The position numbers were made by a program, and so were the translations under genes. A DNA stretch of 6,311 nucleotides from Chloroflexota bacterium (GTDB lineage: Bacteria > Chloroflexota > Dehalococcoidia > GIF9 > UBA5629). The DNA lies in assembly GCA_020354105.1 (NCBI GenBank), contig CP070642.1, forward strand, positions 716,313-722,623. The letters are read 5' to 3'. Shown piece by piece: positions 1 to 5,513 of this stretch. The notes below the pieces were generated by a model. The model was given only the letters and a program-made list of their open reading frames with translations. It was not told where the DNA came from and did not search any database. How positions within the stretch are numbered: the first letter of the stretch is position 1; each line of letters begins with the position of its first letter.

Positions 1-940
1 CCCCCGTTCCAATACCGAGAACGATGTAACCAATCTGGCTTACACTGTGGTAAGCGAGAAGTCTTTTAGCATCAATCTGTTTTATTGCCATCATCACACC
101 AATAATTATGCTTGCCGAGCCGAGAGCACAAAGAATAAACTGCCAGCTAAAGACAGGAGAAAAGATGTGGCAGAATATTCTTATCATCATATAGATACCC
201 ACTTTTATCATTACTCCGGAAAGTAGGGCAGACACTGGTGACGGTGCTGCTGGATGTGCGTCAGGTAACCAGGTATGTATGGGTATTATCCCTGCCTTGA
301 CCCCCGTACCGAGTAAGAAAAAGAGAAGCAGCATGTGTCTGAAGTTTGAACTAACGGTTATTCCACGAGAAGCCAATGTAGCCATATCAACTGTGCCTTC
401 TTGAAGGTAAATGACAATTATGGCAAACAGCATAAATAGTGCACCCATTTCGCTCATTACGAAATATTTTATTCCCGCTTTTATTGACTCAATGGTATTA
501 TCAAATATCACGAGGAAAAACGCTGCCATCGTCATCGCTTCCCACAACAGAAACATACTAAACAGGTCTCCCGATAGTACCGTTCCATTCATCGAACCGA
601 TGAATAACAGAAGCAAACAGTAATATTTGTTCAGACCGCGCGATTGTGTCATATACCTTGTTGAGTATAGTGTGGCGAGAAAACCTGAAAATGATATCAG
701 GGTAATAATTACTATGGATAACAAATCAAGATTTACTGTAATAACAATGTTATCCGTGACCTTGAACAGGTCATAATGCAGGGGCGTCTCAATAACCACT
801 GGGAACAAGAAGACAGATAGTATAAGTACGCACAACGTCACCGCTACTCAAAACCATTCCCGCAGGCCTCCTCTGAGTATCCAGGCAAGGGATGCTGAAA
901 GCACTGGTATAATTACCAGTAATACAGGTGAAATATTCAT
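1..940 (-). CDS. NuoL/NuoM/NuoN-type ion-translocating membrane subunit of the hydrogenase (partial, internal TGA)
   Basis: This is an antiporter-like subunit (Proton_antipo_M family), expected to form the ion channel of the membrane arm. About 313 codons are visible and the C-terminal part lies beyond the left edge. My own minus-strand translation starts MNISPVLLVI, 3 nt after the NuoH-type gene, with a GGAG ribosome binding site 8 nt upstream. Diagnostic stretches are LLWEAM (E134, the channel glutamate), GVKAGIIPIHTWLPDAHP (K215, H222), IKVGIY (K246), and near the edge the KRLLAYHSVSQIGY motif typical of the family. Hydrophobic helices run throughout. Codon 31 is TGA (848-850), between predicted helices 1 and 2, while the frame on both sides is clearly homologous. 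It may therefore be a nonsense mutation, a sequencing error or a pseudogene. Other members (HyfB, HyfD, HyfF, HycC, MrpA/D-like) cannot be separated without the rest of the gene. Confidence 0.85.
848..850 (-). other. In-frame TGA at codon 31 of the NuoL-type gene
   Basis: On the minus strand the context is REWF-TGA-VAVTLCV. The 30 codons before it form a typical first transmembrane helix of this family with a good start and ribosome binding site. The codons after it continue for 282 codons without another stop. A single change from TGG (Trp) would explain it. The possible downstream starts (GTG at codon 34, TTG at codon 36) have no ribosome binding site at proper spacing. Confidence 0.9.
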
Positions 941-943
941 TTA

Positions 944-1891
944 TTACACTCCAAGCACAGTCAATATCACACTGATTATTGCAAGGCCCAAAACAGGACC
1001 AAGGAAAAATTTTAGCGCCTGGTCAATTCTAAGGCGGGGATGGGTACTTTTTACTAATATCACCAGGGTCAGGATTACCAAGTATTTGAGTGTCAGAAAA
1101 AGAATACCTTTAATGGAGCTAACATCAATTCCCCCTAAAAATAGTGTTATTAAGAACAGCGGAAGAGCAAGCAACATCATAGCATTCGTCAGCTTGAATA
1201 TTGCTAACAAGGCACCCGAATATTCCGCAAGAGTGCCTCCGATAATCTCACTTTCCGCTTCAGGAATATCAAACGGCAGATAGCACAGCTTTGCCAGCAT
1301 ACATATTAAAAAGACGGCTGCAGCAACTATTCCGGACGCGCTCCAGAGCATAGCGCCATTCTGAAGCTGGTAAGTTATGATGTCTTCGAAGACTATAGAC
1401 CTGGTTTTTATTACAGCCGTGAAGATAACCAGTATAAAGGGCAGTTCATACGCGAATACCATCGTCATTTCCCGGCTTGCCCCGACACTGCTGAAAGGAT
1501 TTCTGGATGCCGCCCCCCCGATTATCAGAGCCAAAGAAGGCAGTACCAGTAGATACATAACGACTATCAAATCCCCTATAAAGGATACACTTTTGTTAAT
1601 GTTCACCATCCAGATAATGCCACCTGCCAGAGAAATCCCTGCCAGACCAATGAGCGGCGCCGTTACGAAACTCAGGCGGTTCGAACCAGCAGGTATTATA
1701 ACCCGCTTATACAGGAGTTTACCGATATCCGCATAACACTGGTACCAGGGCGGTCCCATCCGGGACTGGATAAGAGCTGTAACCTTACGGTCGACCCACG
1801 AAAAGAATAAGCCCATTACCCCGGTAAAAAGGAGACCGGGAAATATCAATAAATAAAATACAGGTTTCAGTATATCCATGATTTTACTCAT
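944..1891 (-). CDS. hycD: NuoH/HycD-type membrane subunit of group 4 [NiFe] hydrogenase
   Basis: This is a 315-residue multi-spanning protein of the respiratory-chain NADH dehydrogenase subunit 1 family (NuoH, HycD/HyfC, EchB). It anchors the hydrogenase module in the membrane and forms the link to the ion-pumping subunits. Visible family signatures are DRKVTALIQSRMGPP (34-48), GASREMTMVFAYELP (137-151), the acidic loop PFDIPEAESEIIGGTLAEY (206-224) and THPRLRIDQ (283-291). About eight hydrophobic helices are evident, and the length is normal for the family. Its ATG overlaps the end of the small-subunit gene by 8 nt (ATGAGTAA), which points to translational coupling. An ATG at codon 5 is an alternative start. 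The symbol is a family-level assignment; the bacterial Hyf and Ech counterparts are equally close by eye. Confidence 0.93.
   Translation of the reverse strand: MSKIMDILKPVFYLLIFPGLLFTGVMGLFFSWVDRKVTALIQSRMGPPWYQCYADIGKLLYKRVIIPAGSNRLSFVTAPLIGLAGISLAGGIIWMVNINKSVSFIGDLIVVMYLLVLPSLALIIGGAASRNPFSSVGASREMTMVFAYELPFILVIFTAVIKTRSIVFEDIITYQLQNGAMLWSASGIVAAAVFLICMLAKLCYLPFDIPEAESEIIGGTLAEYSGALLAIFKLTNAMMLLALPLFLITLFLGGIDVSSIKGILFLTLKYLVILTLVILVKSTHPRLRIDQALKFFLGPVLGLAIISVILTVLGV
949..952 (-). promoter_or_regulatory. Ribosome binding site of the NuoL-type gene
   Basis: GGAG lies 8 nt before the ATG at 938-940, within the last codons of the NuoH-type gene. It supports the start upstream of the internal TGA rather than a later start after it. 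Confidence 0.6.
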
Positions 1892-2384
1892 TTTCTGTAG
1901 CTGGCTGACCTTGTTCTATTAATTCAGAAAAACCTTTCTCTCTCAAATATTCTGCCGCGACCTTTTTATCCACCAGCCCCAGTGCGACGGCCACACCAAA
2001 TAATATGGCTTCAGGCCTTGGGGGACAGCCCGGTATATAGAAATCTACCGGCATGACCTTGTCCACCCCACCAACTACATTGTAGGAATCAAACCATATC
2101 CCGCCACCGGTGGCGCAGGAGCCTATGGCAAAGATGAGTTTAGGGTCTGGCACAGATTCATAAAGGATCTTGAGGCGGGGACAGACCTGACGGCTGACGG
2201 CTCCAGTTACCAGCAGCGCATCAGCGTGCCTGGGTGAACCGACTAATTTTATCCCGAACCGTTCCGCATCGTAGAACGGCGTCAGTGCGTTTATGATTTC
2301 TATGTCACAACCATTGCAGGCGCTGGCATTTGTATGATAGACCCAGATGGATTTCTTGAAACATTTCTCTAATATTGAAAACAT
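1884..2384 (-). CDS. hycG: [NiFe] hydrogenase small subunit, NuoB/HycG type
   Basis: This 166-residue subunit carries the single [4Fe-4S] cluster next to the NiFe site and passes electrons between the polyferredoxin and the large subunit. The four expected ligands are present: C23 and C26 in SACNGCDIE, C90 in IGSCATGGG, and C120 in YIPGCPPRPE. This short one-cluster form is characteristic of group 4 hydrogenases and complex I (NuoB), not of the longer three-cluster small subunits of uptake hydrogenases. The start is supported by AAGAGGT close upstream (2389-2395), inside the last codons of the large-subunit gene. The gap to that gene is only 2 nt. The C-terminal end (about residue 150 on) is poorly conserved in the family and looks like a short tail. 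HyfI and EchC are the other possible names for the same family. Confidence 0.94.
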   Translation of the reverse strand: MFSILEKCFKKSIWVYHTNASACNGCDIEIINALTPFYDAERFGIKLVGSPRHADALLVTGAVSRQVCPRLKILYESVPDPKLIFAIGSCATGGGIWFDSYNVVGGVDKVMPVDFYIPGCPPRPEAILFGVAVALGLVDKKVAAEYLREKGFSELIEQGQPATENE

Positions 2385-2386
2385 GA

Positions 2387-4045
2387 CTACCTCTTCATTA
2401 CTTCTTCCTTCGTATAAATCTTCTCTTCTCCTGTTTTCACATCCACTACCGCCATTCGTTCCGTGCAGGAGTAACAGGGGTCAAGGCTGCCGATAATAAT
2501 CGGGACATCAGCTATACGTTCTCCCTTGATTATATAAGGAACGCACTGAAGATTCGGATAAGTCGGGGCCCGCACTTTCCAACGATACGGTCTGTTGTCC
2601 GGCCCGGTTTGAACATAGTGTACTGCCTCGCCTCTGGGCGCCTCCACGCAGCATATAGCCTCCCGGCCGGGAGGTATCTCTTCCATCACCTCACCCATTA
2701 TGGAACCATCAGGCATTTTAAGCAGGCACTGTTTTACAATCTTTATTGACTCTATTGTCTCTTTCAGTCTAACAAGTGCCCGTGCCCAGATATCACAACC
2801 AGTTTCTACCGCAACTTCAAAATCTACCAGCTCATAAGCCGCATAAGGATGATCAATACGGGAATCAATAGAGATGCCAGAACCCCTTACCGTTGGCCCT
2901 ACAGTACATATACTGCGGGCGACTTCTTCTGTCAGGATACCGACATTCTTCAACCTGGCATGAAGGGAAGTGTCCCCAACAACAGCATCTATGACTTCTA
3001 CTGTTTCGCGTTCGATCTTTTCAATCACTCTTACTATCTCATCATGTATCTCGGCCGGTATATCCCGGCGAACACCACCAATAAGGTTCATCCCGTACGT
3101 TTTTCGGTTGCCGCTTATCTTCTCGCATAGCCACATGACAGGTTCCCTGATACGCCAGGACTGCATCAGCAGGGTATCGAATCCAATAATGTGGGCGGCG
3201 ATTCCGAGCCAGAGAAGGTGACTATGGACTCTTTCAAGTTCAAGCATTATAGTGCGGATATAACGGGCTCGAAGGGGCGCCTCTATGCCTGCCGCGCGCT
3301 CGACCGCCTCACAGTAACACGTACTATGGATAAATCCGCAGATACCGCAGATTCTTTCAGCGATGAAACATACCTGATTGTACGTGAGCTTGCTCTCGGC
3401 AATCTTCTCAATACCGCGGTGGCTGTAAAAGCCCCGGTAGTCGCAATCAACAATTGTCTCTCCATCTACAAACAGCTTGAAATAGGCCGGCTCCTCCAGA
3501 ACAGGGTAAAAGGGTCCTATAGGTATGACCTTGGTACCTTCAGGCCGTTTTTTAAGCAGTACTTTATTCTGGGGTTCGGGGGGCGGTTTATAGTCATACG
3601 GAAAATCCTTCCGTAATGGATGAAGCCCTTGCGGCCAGTCATCTGCTAAAACGAGACGGCGCTGGTCGGGATGATTCCTGAGATTTATACCGACCAGGTC
3701 ACGGGTTTCCCTTTCCGACCAATTTGCACCGGCTATGATAGGTGTAATGGAGTCTATATTCGGGTCTGTTGAATCCACTGCTACCTGGATGCAGAGAAAT
3801 ATTTTTTCGCTGTCAAATGAAAATATATAAGAGGCCTTGTATTTTCCATCCTGCTGGACAACGTCTGTACCCGCGTTGATCAGGAACCTCGGCGAAAAAG
3901 ACTGGTTAAGAAAACAGATTACCGGGATAAGGACATCAGGAACAATCGCGACAAATACCTGGTTTGATACCTTTTCCTCGGCTTTGAGAATTTGTTTATC
4001 GAACTTTGTTTTTAACGTTTCAATTATCTCTCTGCTCGTTAGCAT
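2387..4045 (-). CDS. hycE: Group 4 [NiFe] hydrogenase large subunit, fused NuoC-NuoD type (HycE/HyfG family)
   Basis: This 552-residue catalytic subunit interconverts H2 with protons and electrons at a NiFe(CN)2CO site, facing the cytoplasm. Residues about 1-155 are a NuoC-like domain, with the signature ERETRDLVGI (111-120) and HPLRKDFPYDY (142-152). Residues about 170-552 are the NuoD-like hydrogenase domain. Both metal-binding motifs are intact: RICGICGFIHS (C233, C236) and LDPCYSCTER (C524, C527). Complex I NuoD and Ehr proteins lack them. The fusion and the 22-residue tail beginning MAVVDVK after R530 resemble HycE/HyfG of formate hydrogenlyase, whose tail is removed by an endopeptidase during nickel insertion. 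Cleavage after R530 is inferred. The start is fixed by an in-frame TAG 12 nt upstream, which is the stop of the polyferredoxin gene. The ribosome binding site is weak. Confidence 0.95.
   Translation of the reverse strand: MLTSREIIETLKTKFDKQILKAEEKVSNQVFVAIVPDVLIPVICFLNQSFSPRFLINAGTDVVQQDGKYKASYIFSFDSEKIFLCIQVAVDSTDPNIDSITPIIAGANWSERETRDLVGINLRNHPDQRRLVLADDWPQGLHPLRKDFPYDYKPPPEPQNKVLLKKRPEGTKVIPIGPFYPVLEEPAYFKLFVDGETIVDCDYRGFYSHRGIEKIAESKLTYNQVCFIAERICGICGFIHSTCYCEAVERAAGIEAPLRARYIRTIMLELERVHSHLLWLGIAAHIIGFDTLLMQSWRIREPVMWLCEKISGNRKTYGMNLIGGVRRDIPAEIHDEIVRVIEKIERETVEVIDAVVGDTSLHARLKNVGILTEEVARSICTVGPTVRGSGISIDSRIDHPYAAYELVDFEVAVETGCDIWARALVRLKETIESIKIVKQCLLKMPDGSIMGEVMEEIPPGREAICCVEAPRGEAVHYVQTGPDNRPYRWKVRAPTYPNLQCVPYIIKGERIADVPIIIGSLDPCYSCTERMAVVDVKTGEEKIYTKEEVMKR
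2389..2395 (-). promoter_or_regulatory. Ribosome binding site of the small-subunit gene
   Basis: AAGAGGT sits 4 nt before the ATG and overlaps the TAG-terminated end of the large-subunit gene. The overlap implies translational coupling, so the two catalytic subunits would be made in step. Confidence 0.55.
2659..2674. repeat. Perfect 16-bp palindrome inside the large-subunit gene
   Basis: CCTCCCGGCCGGGAGG reads identically on both strands. It lies in the codons for the conserved IPPGRE stretch (about residues 457-462) of the large subunit. Its core CCCGGCCGGG recurs at 4513-4522 in the gap before the polyferredoxin gene. It may be only a product of codon choice. Confidence 0.6.
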
Positions 4046-4054
4046 AACAAAATT

Positions 4055-4486
4055 CTACTTCCTGAATCCCGTTACCATCATCTTGTCCAGCGGATGCTGG
4101 GGCTTGAAACACCTTGCACACCGCTGGCAGGTATCCATATAGACTTCTATTGCTACAGTAAGGTCCTCTTTTGTGTTGGTGGACAGTTCAAACTGATCTG
4201 TAAGTGTAACCGCTTTCTCGGGGCATACTTCCTCACACCTTCCACAGGATATACAGCGGGTAAGATGAAACTGCATCCGGCGCCAACCTGTATCAAAATC
4301 AATGACTTCAATGGCGCCTGGCGGACAGACATTGGCGCAACCCGCACACCCCACACACTTATCAATATCCACCTTGAGTTTTCCTCTGAAGCCCTCGGGG
4401 GGCGGTGATGGCTTGTATGGGTAGGGAAGTGTAACTCTGCCCGCCTTTAAACATATAAGAGCCTGCTTTAATTTACTGATAAACAT
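4055..4486 (-). CDS. hycF: Polyferredoxin electron-transfer subunit, NuoI/HycF type
   Basis: This 143-residue iron-sulfur protein should wire the HydB/HydG module to the hydrogenase small subunit. Two classic 4Fe-4S motifs are visible: C44/C47/C50/C54 in CVGCAGCANVCP and C78/C81/C84/C88 in CISCGRCEEVCP. A third cysteine group, C120/C123/C126 in CQRCARCFKP, follows near the C terminus. HycF/HyfH proteins also carry an extra Cys motif there, usually read as a metal or small-cluster site. The N terminus (KAGRVTLPYPYKPSPPPEGFRGK) is typical of EchF/HycF and supports the ATG at 4484-4486. AGGTGA lies 9 nt upstream. It is shorter than E. coli HycF (about 180 residues, from memory). The 93-nt gap before it, after the hydG-like gene, is the second-longest coding gap of the operon region and holds a small ORF. 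Confidence 0.93.
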   Translation of the reverse strand: MFISKLKQALICLKAGRVTLPYPYKPSPPPEGFRGKLKVDIDKCVGCAGCANVCPPGAIEVIDFDTGWRRMQFHLTRCISCGRCEEVCPEKAVTLTDQFELSTNTKEDLTVAIEVYMDTCQRCARCFKPQHPLDKMMVTGFRK

Positions 4487-4495
4487 TTTGCATCT

Positions 4496-4501
4496 TCACC
4501 T
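4496..4501 (-). promoter_or_regulatory. Ribosome binding site of the polyferredoxin gene
   Basis: AGGTGA lies 9 nt before the ATG at 4484-4486. Its last three bases are also the stop codon of the small upstream ORF, so translation of that ORF would end on top of this site. Confidence 0.5.
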
Positions 4502-4564
4502 GCCATCTTCTGCCCGGCCGGGACTGCCCGCTCCAGGTATGACAACACGCCTGTGTCTTATCAT
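4496..4564 (-). CDS. Possible 22-residue leader ORF between the gamma subunit and polyferredoxin genes
   Basis: The ORF encodes MIRHRRVVIPGAGSPGRAED plus two residues and a TGA stop. GAGGG lies 7 nt before its ATG (4572-4576), a convincing ribosome binding site. The stop overlaps the ribosome binding site of the next gene. The peptide is basic (four of the first six residues after Met are His or Arg) and I recognise no family. It is in the same frame as both neighbours, separated from them only by TGA codons. It could be a coupling leader, a decayed linker or chance; the 93-nt gap has no other content besides a 10-bp palindrome at 4513-4522. Confidence 0.25.
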   Translation of the reverse strand: MIRHRRVVIPGAGSPGRAEDGR

Positions 4565-4579
4565 GCCTTTACCCTCTGA

Positions 4580-5401
4580 TCATTCCGTCATTGCCTTCAT
4601 TTCACGGTACGAGAATACCGGCCCATCTAAACAGACATATTTATGCCCAATACAACAGTGCCCGCACTTGCCAACGCCGCATTTCATATGCCGTTCCAGC
4701 GTGGAGATAATCGTATCCTCGGTAAATCCAAGGTTTAAGAGATCCTTAATAACAAATGGAATCATGACGGGCGGTCCACAAACAAAGGCCACGGTATTCT
4801 CGCTCTTAATTCCCGCTTTCGGAAAAAGCGTGGTGACCACTCCGACATTTCCGGTCCATTCTTCATCACCACGGTCAACGGTTACAAGCATAGTCACGTC
4901 AGGCTGGTTCTCCCATATCTTAAATTCATCCTTGAATACAAGATCACCAGGCGTCCGGGACCCATAGAGAATAGTGATTCGGGCAAAATTATCACGGTTA
5001 TCCAGGACGTTATTTATAAGCGACCGCAATGGGGCCAGACCTATTCCGCCGCCGACAAAAAGCAGCTCTTTGCCAAGGACTTCCTCGTAAGGGAAGCCGT
5101 TACCAAATGGACCCCTGATGCCGACTTCCGAGCCTGGTGTCATACTGTGCAGGACCCCTGAGACCAGCCCGACATTCTTAACGCCTAACTCAAAGAAATC
5201 CTTGCGGCTGGGCGTGGAAGTTATGGAAATCGGCATCTCACCGATACCGAATATTGAAACCTCGAAAAACTGACCGGAGCGGTAAGCGAGGTCATCCTGT
5301 ATATTAGGGTCTTTGAATCGCATCGTGAATGTTTTTACATCACCGGTTTCATTCCTGATGCTGTCAATTACGGCGATGTCAGGAAAATATACGTCTTTCA
5401 T
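4580..5401 (-). CDS. hydG: HydG-like FAD/NAD(P)-binding gamma subunit with C-terminal 2Fe-2S site
   Basis: This 273-residue protein belongs to the ferredoxin-NADP reductase-like family that includes sulfhydrogenase HydG, AsrB and PyrK. It should exchange electrons between NAD(P)H and the iron-sulfur chain in the cytoplasm. The FAD-binding half (about 1-110) contains RSGQFFEVS and MPISITSTPS (56-65). The NAD(P)-binding half contains LLFVGGGIGLAPLRSL (113-128) and FVCGPPVMI (206-214). The C terminus carries a 2Fe-2S motif, CGVGKCGHC...C (C241, C246, C249, C257), with an extra adjacent C250. The length is normal for the family. It follows the HydB-like gene, the usual pairing. The ribosome binding site is weak (TAGGT 4 nt before the ATG) and lies just after the inverted repeat. 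HydG here means the sulfhydrogenase subunit, not the radical-SAM [FeFe] maturase of the same name. NADH or NADPH preference cannot be read. Confidence 0.92.
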   Translation of the reverse strand: MKDVYFPDIAVIDSIRNETGDVKTFTMRFKDPNIQDDLAYRSGQFFEVSIFGIGEMPISITSTPSRKDFFELGVKNVGLVSGVLHSMTPGSEVGIRGPFGNGFPYEEVLGKELLFVGGGIGLAPLRSLINNVLDNRDNFARITILYGSRTPGDLVFKDEFKIWENQPDVTMLVTVDRGDEEWTGNVGVVTTLFPKAGIKSENTVAFVCGPPVMIPFVIKDLLNLGFTEDTIISTLERHMKCGVGKCGHCCIGHKYVCLDGPVFSYREMKAMTE

Positions 5402-5414
5402 TAGTACCTACTCT

Positions 5415-5513
5415 GCCACGAAGGCACAAAGGCATAAAGTTTACAATATAATTGCCTTTTTGAAGCTCGTTTAAACATCATCTCTCTGCTTCGTGCCTTA
5501 GTCTCTTGGTGGC
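5415..5513. repeat. Imperfect inverted repeat of CACNAAG-type octamers
   Basis: The arms are 5415-5439 (GCCACGAAGGCACAAAGGCA plus TAAAG) and 5489-5513, which read as reverse complements matching at 19 of 25 positions, with a 49-nt spacer. Each arm is roughly three tandem copies of an 8-bp unit CAC-N-AAG-R. Transcribed, the arms could pair with 20 of 25 positions counting one G-U. There is no U-tract after the structure, so it is not an intrinsic terminator. The right arm lies inside the last codons of the HydB-like gene. From memory, octamer repeats of this style are scattered through intergenic regions of many bacterial genomes; I cannot confirm other copies here. Confidence 0.7.

Noticed and set aside
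811..850. Selenocysteine at the internal TGA
   Set aside because: I see no convincing SECIS-type hairpin just downstream, only a 3-bp stem (ACG-TTGTG-CGT). The site is a loop between membrane helices where selenocysteine has no known role in this family.
3191..3616. Plus-strand ORFs of 80-160 residues opposite the hydrogenase genes (for example here and at 4488-4967)
   Set aside because: They lie antisense to strongly conserved genes, have no family motifs, and are shadows of the real coding frame.
2387..4045. Complex I (NuoCD) or Ehr-type non-hydrogenase subunit
   Set aside because: Both Ni-Fe-binding CxxC motifs are intact, as is the HycE-like tail, which those relatives lack.
5402..5477. 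Intrinsic terminator between the HydB-like and HydG-like genes
   Set aside because: The inverted repeat has a long 49-nt spacer and no following U-tract, and the genes on both sides belong to one functional unit.
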